Positions 34,174-44,181 of a stretch of 64,000 nucleotides of DNA are shown in pieces (within the stretch, counting starts at the first letter, position 1; each line of letters opens with the position of its first letter). The position numbers and the translations under genes were made by a program. The notes beneath the pieces are model-generated. The model did no database searches, had not been told where the DNA came from, and saw nothing but the letters and a program-made list of their open reading frames with translations. Origin of the DNA: Acorus gramineus (taxonomy: Eukaryota > Streptophyta > Magnoliopsida > Acorales > Acoraceae); the NCBI GenBank assembly GCA_030737835.1, contig JAUJYN010000013.1, positions 4,019,354 to 4,083,353 on the forward strand. The letters are read 5' to 3'.

Positions 34174-34884
34174 ATGTTTTAAATATCGATATTTTCGATA
34201 TATCGAAATGCCCCCAAAACGATATATACAGATCAATATATCGATTTATCGATTGATATATCGATTTGGTTATTTTTTATTTTGCAGAAAATGGGACAAA
34301 ATGAAAAAAAAAACAGAAAAATGAAGAACAATAATGTCATATTAATTATTTGGGAATTGGGATTGAGGGGTTTTTGGGAGAATTTGTTTGTTAAATGTAA
34401 GTAGTAGAGAGAATGAATCGTTGTTGTTGATAAATAAATGTAAGTAGTAGATTGAGTAGTAGAGAAGAAGATTGTTGTTGTTGTGATGAAAATGAATGTT
34501 TGGAGAGGTTTATAGGATAGAATAAGTGAGGGTTTAAATTCAAAACAATGGGGTGAGTTTTTTTTTTTTTTTTTTGTAATGTTTTTTTTTTCTTGGTCAA
34601 AACCTTTTCCTATTAGCAGGCGGCAAGACCCGAAGTCAAGTCCCCTTACTAAAGAGGGGGTACCTCTCCCATCCTATCAAGAGGAGGTTCGGTACATTTT
34701 TTTTATGTTGGGTTTATGGATATATCGAAAATGTTCGATATATTGATTATCGACGATTTATTGAATATTTATTGATGATGTCAGCATGAAGTCATCGCAG
34801 ATTCACGATAATCTCGCGAGATTGATTTTAGTTATTTACTTGCCAAAATCGATATATCGAGACATCGATCGATATTTTAAACAT
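34174..34884. mobile_element. TIR element rich in ATATCGATA, in a PP2C intron
   Basis: The left end ATGTTTTAAATATCGAT and the reverse complement of the right end ATGTTTAAAATATCGATC form inverted repeats with many TATCGATA and TCGATATATCGA palindromes in both subterminal regions. There is no transposase and no clear target duplication. A short GC-richer piece (34610-34690) in the middle is of unknown origin. Confidence 0.65.
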
Positions 34885-34978
34885 AGATATTCATGGTTGT
34901 GCTTGTTTTTCATCAAATAATGCAACTACAGATATGAACATTAATTGAAAATGGATGTTGATACACATTCATTCTTGC

Positions 34979-35182
34979 TGTCCCCACTTCCCTCTAACCT
35001 AGTATAGACTGGGTTAGGCTAGTATATATTTCAATCAGAAAAATGTAAAAAATGTATCATTCAATTTATTTGAGTTTATATTTCATTTTCTGTAAAGGTT
35101 GTATTTCATTAAATAAGTATATACCTTAAAAAAAATTCAAACCATGTTGGAGGGCGCAAAAGTGACTGCATGAAGGACTGTC
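34979..35182. mobile_element. Small MITE-like repeat, related to 45897-46108
   Basis: Shares the block 'TCCCTCTAACCTAGTA' plus 'TTCAATTTATTTGA' with the copy in CAR gene A, and ends in a GGACTGTC-like right end. About 200 bp, no coding capacity. End structure is only partly resolved. Confidence 0.5.
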
Positions 35183-36149
35183 TTTGACATTTTCCATCGA
35201 AAATAGATATTTATATACATATTTGGTGCAAATGAATACAGATAGGCACCAATTATTGAGCAACATCTGTATCCGTTCTAACCGAATGCTGGTATAAATT
35301 GGGTATAAGTAGTATTTATATTTGATTTAATACATACTAATGCAAATTCAAAATTGAGTTATGTTCCTTCAAACATAAGGGAGGAGGAAAAAGACAGGCT
35401 ACAAGTCTACAGCCAAACTATTAAATGTCAACTTCGAGAATCCAGTTTTTGACCATATCCGTATTTTTTTTTATCTTTCTAGTTCCTTTATCATTGTCAA
35501 TGGACCTGCAAGTTTTTCTAACATTTAGAAATGCATGGATTTGTGTCATGATCTGTGCAATCAACACAGTTTCTCTTGTGATACCAGCTATCAAACAATG
35601 GTGGAAGACTCATAATTGCTTCTGATGGTGTTTGGGATGCGCTAGCCTCAGAGATGGCTGCAAAATGTTGCCAAGGCTTGCCTGCTCCCGAAGCGGCAAA
35701 AGAAGTTGTGAAGGTGAGTTTAGCTCTTTGAGGAGCTCTTCTCTCCCCTCTTTTTTCGAGCATTATCCGAAGCCTCGCCTAAGCAATCTTATGTTGCGTG
35801 AAATTATAACTTATAATGGCTACCACATGCTCATGATCCATGATACTTTCGTTTTTTCCCCGTTAGCAAGCAGTGGAGTTGAAGGGGCTCAGAGATGACA
35901 CCACCTGCATTGTTGTAGACATCATTCCACCTGATCACTCTACTCTGTTTCCATCTGTACCAAAAAAGAAAAATGTACTCAAGTCTTTGATCTCCTGGAA
36001 GATGTGGCGCAAGTCTCCAAATAAACTGGAAAAGAAGTTATCTTCTTTGAGCACAGTGGAAGTAACTATATGAAGAAGGTTCAACAATCCTTGCAGACAG
36101 GTCATTTCATTTGCTCTCAAACTCGTCTTCTTCATTGAGTTTTAATTAA

Positions 36150-36245
36150 CCATTGGGGGGTTACAACTTTCTGCTCTTATTGCATTCACGAGGTCATGGG
36201 TTCAAGTCCCACCACTTATTTGGGATGGTCATAAGACTGCATTAC
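36150..36245 (+). repeat. Possible tRNA-derived SINE fragment
   Basis: GGTTCAAGTCC (36199-36209) is a perfect Pol III box B, set in 'GAGGTCATGGGTTCAAGTCC', a context typical of plant SINEs. I do not see a convincing box A or a defined tail, so this stays tentative. Confidence 0.35.
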
Positions 36246-36941
36246 ATTTTGTTAATAATTTTATATTCAGTGACACGCCAATACAACTAGTAGTAAGCCT
36301 GTATTCTATGACACAAAATACACTTGGCTAGCTCTGCATGTGTGTTAGAAAGTTAAAAGTCCCACCAATCTGCTGCTTATTAAGTTAAAGTTCCCAGTTG
36401 TATTCTTAGAGTCGTTTATTTATAATATGGCTGGCTCTGCATGTGTGTTAGAAAGTTCATTTACATAAGAAGTTATGACTTTACAAAGTTTTGTTTTGCA
36501 AACTCAGAATCCATTAAAACCCACTTTGTTCATTTTTAATGCTCTTAATAAGATGCAAAGAAAACGACCTACCTTTTAAAATGAATCTATTAGGTGTGGG
36601 CCAGCATGTAATTCATTCATTTATCTTTGGTTAGTTTAGTGAGGGGGTGCGATACTGCTATCTCACAACTCTTACATGACGCACACCTTATCACTCGTGT
36701 CAAACTATAGATATCCAATTGACTTTTTTGCCAACAAATTTCAGGTTGGGGAATGATTCTTCCGCTGTGCAGACAAGGGGTTATTGTGTGTGCTATCTGC
36801 CGATCAGATTTGACAGTCGATGATGGCATCTTTGTTCAAGCAGGTTCCATTTTGTCCATAGTTGAAAGCCTTGGCAAAGCCCCTTCCTTTGCCTTGCTTG
36901 CATTAATAGAGAACGCTGTGGAAGGAAAACTCCCCAACTAG

Positions 36942-38194
36942 GTTAGAGTAACATAACTAACACCACGTTCTTCTCCATCCCAGTCTCCACGTTCAATCTT
37001 TTCTTCAATTTTTTTCCCCTCATTCTGCAATTCATTTACGATTAAATTCTTCTTAGTTGTTCTGATGTTAGGTTCTGTTAGACAAGGCACCCATGTTGAT
37101 ATATGTTTTTGTACTTCGTGCCCAAGGATTTTGACCATTTCTAAGTTCTAACACATCCTGTTTAGTTATATTTTTTCTTCTACCTGATAATATTTTTTTC
37201 TGGCTGATTACTAAGAATTTTTTATTTATAATATCATCTTTCTGAGCTGCCATAATCTATATCTTAGTTGTTGAGATTGGGACTCATTTATAATATCATC
37301 TTTCTGAGCTGCCATAATCTATATCTTAGTTGTTGAGATTGGGACTCATTTTTTTTCTCAACATGCGAGTCTAAAAGTGAGCAAATGGTTGTACTATTTT
37401 ATTTGAGTAGGTCTTCCCTCTGTCTCCTAAAGCTCTCTGTGTGAGTTTTGGGAGATTTTTAGGTTGTCAAACAACAGTCTTTATAAAAACCTGTCAATCC
37501 TAATAATTTAAGCATGCACGGCTTCACTACTCATGGTTTATCTGAAGGGATGCATGGTTTGCTGGTGTCTCAAATCTTTGTCTAATGAAATATATATTTT
37601 TATAAAAAAATAACATACACACGAATATAAATTGAATGAATATATATACATATATATTTTTTAATAGAGTATATAATGTATGTGTTGCTTTATGCCTTTT
37701 CATATACTACTTTATTGATGTGTAGATAGCAGTGGGACTGCAAAATGAACCGAGTGCATCAGCATCCCTGGATCAATCAATCCAGACTGAAGAGCTTTGT
37801 TGCTAACATTTCATGGGTTGTGTTTAGTTTTACTGGTGGCTCTAATGTAGTAAAACAAAATCATGTCAATTCTCACTGTTTGAATCAAAGATTGAACAAA
37901 AGATAATGAATCGATGGTTATGGCATGTCTAATAGCATGCCATGAAATGACATTTAGCTCAACTAAATAATGTTATATGGATGATTTGTTGAACTGTGAT
38001 ATATCATGATGAACCCGTTTTCCCCACCACCTCATTCCCTTACTCGCCCCTCCACTCCCCAAATTTTTTTTTTTTTTAGGATGAGGATAATAAAGGGATG
38101 GGGAAGAGAGAGAGAGAGAGAGATGAGGGTAGTTAACAGAGACGGCCACATGTAAAGGAACTCTCTCTCTCTCTCTATATGTGTGTGTGTTTAT
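36942..38194. other. Spacer downstream of the PP2C pseudogene, with a 62-bp tandem duplication and GA/CT runs
   Basis: No gene is supported. A 62-bp unit (TTATAATATCATC...) is repeated in tandem at 37226-37349 with almost no differences, so the duplication is recent. A (GA)n run at about 38106-38124 and a (CT)n run at about 38161-38174 are complementary and could pair. GTTTATTG at 38187-38194 is the left target duplication of the next element. Confidence 0.7.
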
Positions 38195-38643
38195 TGGAGG
38201 GGTCATCAAAAAGCCCGGCCTGGGCCGCTCGCAGGCTGGGCCAGGCTCAGGCCTGATTCTGGGACCTGGGCCTGGCTTATAGGTTTCATAGGGGGTAATC
38301 CAATAAATAACATATAATTTATATTTAAATTGTGATTAAATTATATAAATTATTGACATTTGTGTAGGTGACAACCTAGTTAGATACATTTAGTTATTTA
38401 TTTTTTCAAGTAATTAATTCATTTAATATTTATTCTAAAAATTCAATAGATATAAATATTTTTTCTAATATTATATTTTAAATTTTGTATTATTTTAATA
38501 TTATATATAAATGAACAATTTTAAAATTAACAAATAAAAAGAAATAAGATATTTAAAATTAGGACATGTAGGCCCGCCCAGGCCTGGCCCATTTTTTTGG
38601 CCGCGGGCCGGGCCGGCTCGGCTTGGCTCGTTGTTGACCCCTA
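38195..38643. mobile_element. Non-autonomous hAT element with perfect 8-bp target duplication (449 bp)
   Basis: GTTTATTG flanks both sides (38187-38194 and 38644-38651). The ends are GAGGGGTCATCAAAAAGCC and, reversed, TAGGGGTCAACAACGAGCC. GCCCGGCC/GGGCCGGG words fill both subterminal regions, with an AT-rich middle. No transposase. It lies exactly on the left boundary of the MULE at 38651. Confidence 0.88.
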
Positions 38644-39624
38644 GTTTATTGGGGGAATTGTCCAAATACCCCTGAACCAAACCTTCCATTTTTTCCATGT
38701 TTCTTGACTTGGGGAAATGTTTTTTTTGCCCCTGCTTTTTTATCCCCTTTTTTTAATACTCCTGCTTTTTCTTAATACCAGTAATACCCCCTTATATAAG
38801 ACAAAAAAATGGCTTTCTCTTTCTATTTCTTCTTCTTCTCCAAACCATCACTTTTTCTTCTTCTTCTCCAAATGATTTTTTCTTCTTTCTTCCCCAAACG
38901 AGCGCATCCCAGTCCATAGTGATGGCGATGATAGAGGCAACATAGAAAAGAAGAAGAGCTGCAGAGGTGATGCTGAAAAGAAGAGAACTCATATCCTTTT
39001 TTCTCTTCTTCTTTCCCAAATCAGCTGAAAAGAAGACCCAATGCCTCACATCTTGTTTTTTTTTTTTCTTCTTCCCCAAACCAGCTGAACTGCAGACTAA
39101 AACCAGTCTTGTCTTTTTCTTCCTCAAGCGAGCGCCAAAAATCTTGCCACTATTCGTAGTCGACACTGAAATCCTTCGCATGGTTGTCGTTCACCGTGCC
39201 GCTCTTCATCTGCTATTCACATTCCTGCTCACCGATCCTCCGTCCACCTCGTCTCTCTTTACACCGTCGCCGATCTACCCAGACAGCTCATTTTCATCTT
39301 TCCGTGCGATCTACCAACCACCCTTGCCAATCTATCAATACAGGAACTATAACATCAAGTTACATAAATTGTCAATTAAGTTACGAAAGCTGTACATATT
39401 AGTTACATAAATATATGTCCAAGTTACATTAAATATCATATGTATATATCCAAGTTACAGCAATTGATGCAAATATGATTGAATTGACACAAAAATAGTT
39501 AAACATGCATTCCAAAATTACAGAACTATGATTGAATTACAGAACTACTTTATGTAGCACCTGTGGTTTACCTCATCTGCGTAAGATATATGCAAGTCAC
39601 ATTAGTATAAAAAAGTAGGATAAT

Positions 39625-39866
39625 GTTACATCCAGCCCCATTTCCAACCTCAATTCCAGATTACATGTGTTTTGAATTTTTTAAAAATAGTATATTTCAT
39701 CTAATGAGGTACATGCTTTTATAAAAAATGAAGCATATACTATAATGAATTACATAGATGTATTTATAGAAAATGTAAAAAAAAAATTTCGAAGCATATG
39801 CGTCGTTAATTTTCTATCGACGCATATAGAGCTAGAATTGAGGCTGGAAAATGATATGGGTGTAAC
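39625..39866. mobile_element. 242-bp MITE (GTTACATCCAGCCCC ends)
   Basis: The left end GTTACATCCAGCCCCATTTC and the reverse complement of the right end GTTACACCCATATCATTTTC are inverted repeats. Centre AT-rich. It has the same length and end motif as the MITE at 46261-46502. Inserted in the MULE. Confidence 0.75.
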
Positions 39867-41079
39867 AGTGCCCAAAAAGTAATGTCCAATAAAAAATGAA
39901 TTACACAAACAACCAGTCAATAAATATTTCATTTACAAGGTGAGACCATCTATGATAAACAGTTTATTTCTGTAAAACAAACCAATGAGTATAAAAATTA
40001 AGGATTAGAAAAATCAAGATAACATATATGGTGACATCTGTTATTGTGAAACCTCACAGAATTGGAACTATCATTTACCTTAAGGAAACAATCCATTTAT
40101 AATGACTACAAAGAAATAGTCTATTTCTGTGAGGTTTCACGGTAATTGTGATGAATGTAATATTAGCATGGAAACTATAATTCATAAGCATTGTGTATTT
40201 CATGATATTATAAGAACCACACGTACCTGCTTTTTTGCTTGGGCAATCCATTTCAAATTTCACGTTCCAATCTGCAATATGAAGACGTTTGATGCTCTTG
40301 GCAAAAAACTTCTTGATTTATTTTACCTAATTAAATACATTTTTCTTGTAATGAACAAGGAATAATGGGATGTAGGAGTGGAAGGATTCGTACATAAGGT
40401 CCAACACCAACAAGTGCAAATGATGATCATTATTGAGAACCATAAAATATATGTCGACCTCAGTAATAATATTATCCCTACACTCACTCATGTATTGGGA
40501 CATCATAACCATTTGATTTGCCTCCGGAGCTTGCATATAGATGCTCTAAAATTTGAAGATCAAGCATACAATCAATGATAAATATGCAAATTATGCATAC
40601 AGAATTGAACAATTGTCACACACAGTATTTATATTTATAATTATATGTATTGTATCTGTAACTGATGAATTTATATCTGTAACTAATGAGAATATATTTA
40701 TAAATAAATGTATTGTTTATGCAACTATATATATTTGTTTTGTATCTACATATTTTGTCTTTGTAATTACATATATTGTTTATGTAACTATATATTGCTG
40801 CAGTAAGTAAATGTAGTGATTCAGTAAGTACATATATTATTTCCGTAAGATAAACATCTAATTGCACTAAAACAAATTATCAGTGCAAAATGATTCCCAA
40901 ACAAGCAGGCTATGTGGACTTTGGGGTTCTCATTGATCCTCACCTCTAGTAAGTCAAAGAACGCATCAATGACATACCCCTCGGTCATTCCCCTATAAAA
41001 AAAAACATGTTGTGGATGTGAATCCTGATGACATTACAAAATTTAAGTGAACAACTATAAATTGTAACCAATCACTTAT

Positions 41080-41830
41080 ATAAGTGAACAACTACAAAAA
41101 GTAAACTAAGGTATGTGAACACTAAACAAGAAAGTATGTTAGTTGTCCTCTTTCAAAAATTTTATAAATCATTCTCAAGTGACTTATACTCATAACATGA
41201 ATAATTACGTAAACTTGTTAAACACATAAAGGAAGATAAGAGTTATATACATAAGAGGAAAAATATAGAGTGATTGACAAATTATTTAAAGATGGTTCAA
41301 ATGGTATTGAAAAATTATTTAAATAACCATATCCACCTCCTTTGTATATATATATATATATATATACAAGAAATTAGTACACAAAAATCTAATGATGCTC
41401 TTACACTAAATAAATAACTATTTACAGATTTATAAAAAACATTACAAAAATAGAATAACTACTAACAGAATAGTACAGACTGACCAATTACATAATACTA
41501 CTATAGATGAATATCTACAGAAAGGAAACTACACTTATACACAATTTATTTTCACTTGAAAAGTTTGATAGTTGTCATCTCTTAAAGAATTTATAAATTA
41601 TACAATCAAAATAGAAAAGTAACAAGTGATTGATAAATTATTTACATTGAAAAATTATTTAAATAATCATATTCAAATATATATCTATGACATTAGTACA
41701 CAAAAATCTAATCATCATATACAATGAATAATCAGATACATATTTATAATAACACATTACAGAAATTTAAAAGACACTTACAGGACAAACCACTTACACA
41801 ATAGTATAATAAATGAACAACTACAGAAAG
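41080..41830. repeat. Imperfect tandem blocks, about 300-420 bp
   Basis: The marker AACAACTACAGAAAG or a variant recurs near 41087, 41508 and 41812, and 'TTAGTACACAAAAATCTAAT' near 41371 and 41693. The blocks between are similar but carry indels, including a (TA)n run near 41347. Confidence 0.65.
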
Positions 41831-42572
41831 AAAATGCAACGGAGAAGGTGGCCGGAGAGGTGCAACGGAAAAGGTGCCCAGAGAGGTGCAACAAAGCGGT
41901 GCAGTGGCCGAAGAGGGAAAGATGGAGGTCCCTGATTGTGAGAATTGAGTTTCGATGAAAAGGGATGAGAAGGATTTATAGTATGAGTGGGTTTGTGGAA
42001 TGAGAGGGTGAGACGCTTCTGCTTATGAAGGAGCGGTTTCGTAACCGTAGTGGCCACCGAAAAACAAGGGGACGCTAAAGGGGGTGAGGTTTTGGGGGAA
42101 GTTTGGTTGATTTGGGGGAGAAATGAGAGAGAAAGGTAGAAGTGGAAGAAAAATGTAAGTTGACTGTGAGGTGACAACTGCAGAGGTATGGAAAAAAGGG
42201 GAACAAAAAGTACGGGTAAAAAAAAATCCTCCCAAATCGAAAACATAGAGGATTTGGTCCAGGGGCATTTGGACAATTCCCCCGTGTTTATTTCTCTCCC
42301 TCCCTCACCCCTGCATTCACCCTACTCCCCCCCCCCCCTCGCCAACCTCTCTTCCCCTCCCCTTCTCTGCCCTCTGCCCAACACCCCTCGCCGTTCTTCT
42401 CCTCCCCCCCCCCCCCCCCCAATTGTCTCACCTCCAAACAATTTTTTTTTGGATGGGTGGTGGGGATAAGGAAAAGGAGGATGGGAGAATCCATTCCCTA
42501 TTATCGTACCCATACACCGGTTTGCATAATGAAAAGTGTCCCCAGCTGAAAGAAAACAAGACCAAATAATTT

Positions 42573-43993
42573 TGTTAGAATAAAGAAAAGGGAATTATTG
42601 TTATTATATTAGAGGAGCCAAAGGGCTCTATTTATAGATACATAGAGGAAACCCTAAAATACAGATAAGGAATCTAGGAAAACTAGGAAACTAATAATAT
42701 CACAATAATGACAATAAAGATATAATATTATCCTAATAATGATTCTTTAACACCCCCTCCCAAACTCTGAAAGGTAGAACCCTTAGAGTTTGGACAAAAA
42801 TGAGAAGGTGGCGAAGGCTGGCGACAGCACGTGCAGGCGCGGCAGGGGTGCAACAAAGGCACGGTAAGGGCTCTGCAGAGGCGTGTGTGGTGGCCGCAAT
42901 GCTGCGAAAAGAGAAAGAGCGCACATAGAAGAAGACATGCGTAGTGGGAGCAAGAGAAGTAGCAAGATTGCACGAAGAGCGCGAGAGTGGTCGATGCCGC
43001 AAGGAGATGCGCGGAGGTGTGCAAATCTGCGAAAAGAGAAAGAGCGCACATAGAAGAAGACATGCGTAGAGGAGCAAGAGAAGTAGCGAGATTGCACGAA
43101 GAGCGCGAGAGCAGTCGATGCCGCAAGGAGATGCGCGGAGGTGTGCAAATCTGCGAAAAAGAGAAAGAGCGCACATAGAAGAAGACATGCGTAGAGGGAG
43201 CAAGAGAAGTAGCGAGATTGCACGAAGAGCGCGAGAGCGATCGATGCCGCAAGGAGATGCGCGGAGGTGTGCAAATCTGCGAAAAAGAGAAAGAGCGCAC
43301 ATAAAAGAAGACATGCGTAGAGAGAGTAAGAGAAGTAGCAAGATTCCACGAAGAGCGCAAGAGCGGTCGATGCCGCAAGGAGATGCGCGGAGGTGTGCAA
43401 ATCTGTGAGGAGGATCATAGAGATCTCGAATGAAGAAAAGAATCACACAGATGCATAGAGAACAAAAAATCGAGCAAAATGGACCCCTGGAACACCTTAA
43501 TCGGACTTCCGGAGAGGAAGTTATGACCGATTTAGTGATTTTTGAAGTCTCAAGGAGGTGCCGGAGGTGGCGGCAGGGTGGCCGGAGGCGGCAGAGGGCG
43601 GCCGGAGGAGCAGCGGCAGGGCGGCGCCGGCAGCGGCAGGGGCGGCGACGGCAAGGGCACGACGGCGACGGCAAGGGCACGACGGCGACGGCAAGGGCAC
43701 GACGCGAGCAAAATTCCTCCCCCGCTCCGATTGAAGACTCTTCAATCGAAGCGGGGAAGAGAAAGAGAAGCTTTTGTGGATCTAGGATTTTTGAGGTGGA
43801 GGCTCTGATACCATGTTAGAATAAAGAAAAGGGAATTATTGTTATTATATTAGAGGAGCCAAAATGCTCTATTTATAGATACATAGAGGAAACCCTAAAA
43901 TACAGATAAGGAATCTAGGAAAACTAGGAAACTAATAATATCACAATAATGACAATAAAGATATAATATTATCCTAATAATGATTCTTTAACA
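42573..43993 (-). mobile_element. Young TRIM retroelement with 180-bp LTRs
   Basis: Two 180-bp LTRs (42573-42752 and 43814-43993; TGTTAGAATAA...TTTAACA on the plus strand) differ at only about two positions. Directly beside the right LTR lies the minus-strand primer site TGGTATCAGAGCC (43801-43813). Beside the left LTR on the minus strand is the polypurine tract GGGAGGGGG, so the element runs on the minus strand. Flanks AATTT and AATCT are a near-perfect 5-bp duplication. The 1.06-kb interior codes for no retroelement protein and is filled by a 125-bp tandem repeat and a GC-rich end. About 1% LTR divergence implies a very recent insertion. It lies 189 bp downstream of the CAR A stop codon. 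Confidence 0.93.
42904..43408. repeat. 125-bp tandem repeat, 4 copies, inside the TRIM
   Basis: Units start near 42904, 43029, 43153 and 43279, each with GCGAAAA(A)GAGAAAGAGCGC, 'GACATGCGTAGAG' and 'GATGCCGCAAGGAGATGCGC'. Copies are over 90% alike. Long ORFs on both strands arise from the repeated, stop-poor unit and are not called as genes. Confidence 0.9.
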
Positions 43994-44181
43994 AATCTGA
44001 AAGAAAACAAACGACACTGAACACACCAAAATACTCAGTATTTGCGAGAGAAGAAGAAAAAATAACTCTACTTTAGTAGCAAATGTTCAGCAAATATTCT
44101 CCAACAGCATAGACAATACATTACATACAATAAATCTCTGTCACATTCTAAGTTCATATAACATGATTCCAAGTGCAGTTT

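Larger units (their letters stand above)
32778..36941 (+). pseudogene. Protein phosphatase 2C (PP2C) pseudogene, plant PP2C12/PP2C15-like group
   Basis: Eight exon blocks in order: 32778-32951, 33023 to about 33190, about 33290-33443, 33537-33609, 34042-34149, 35588-35713, 35867 to about 36100, and 36745-36941. PP2C motifs are visible: KGED, IFDGHNGSGAA, SGTTVTFVVVD, LRCWPGGLCISRSIGD, IIASDGVWDALASEMA and RDDTTCIVVDI. The C-terminal cysteine-rich 'VCAICRSDL' tail is the part seen in Arabidopsis At1g47380-like proteins. The family dephosphorylates Ser/Thr residues with Mg/Mn ions. Several lesions are visible: the conserved VASVGDSR reads VASVRDSR; no AG acceptor is seen before the third block; a short internal duplication lies in block four; block seven has a 1-bp shift near 36061; and block eight is frame-shifted near 36760. 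Introns are retained, so it is a duplicated rather than processed pseudogene. A MULE lies 105 bp upstream. Confidence 0.85.
38651..42283. mobile_element. MULE-type element, 3.6 kb, 9-bp target duplication GTGTTTATT
   Basis: The ends GGGGGAATTGTCCAAATACC (left) and GGGGGAATTGTCCAAATGCC (right, reverse complement) start long TIRs of about 150 bp. The right flank is GTGTTTATT (42284-42292). The matching left copy is now at 38185-38193, because a hAT later inserted across the left junction. No transposase was recognised. The interior holds TG(T)AAC-type interspersed repeats (40600-40860), a 242-bp MITE, and imperfect tandem blocks at 41080-41830. Long ORFs overlapping the right TIR are not credible genes. 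Confidence 0.88.

Noticed and set aside
38792-39410. ORFs on both strands near the left MULE end as a captured gene
   Set aside because: The sequence is CTTCTT/Lys-rich low complexity overlapping the TIR, with no recognisable domain.
41821-42494. ORFs overlapping the right MULE end and C-runs
   Set aside because: They are made of the TIR and of low-complexity Pro/Ser stretches. No homology can be seen.
42904-43408. Regular repeats that might suggest a CRISPR-like array
   Set aside because: The units are directly tandem, 125 bp long and without unique spacers, in a plant retroelement.
42728-43819. Long ORFs on both strands with repeated Ser/His/Cys/Leu or Arg/Glu blocks
   Set aside because: They are translations of a 125-bp tandem repeat plus a GC-rich end inside a TRIM with no coding function.
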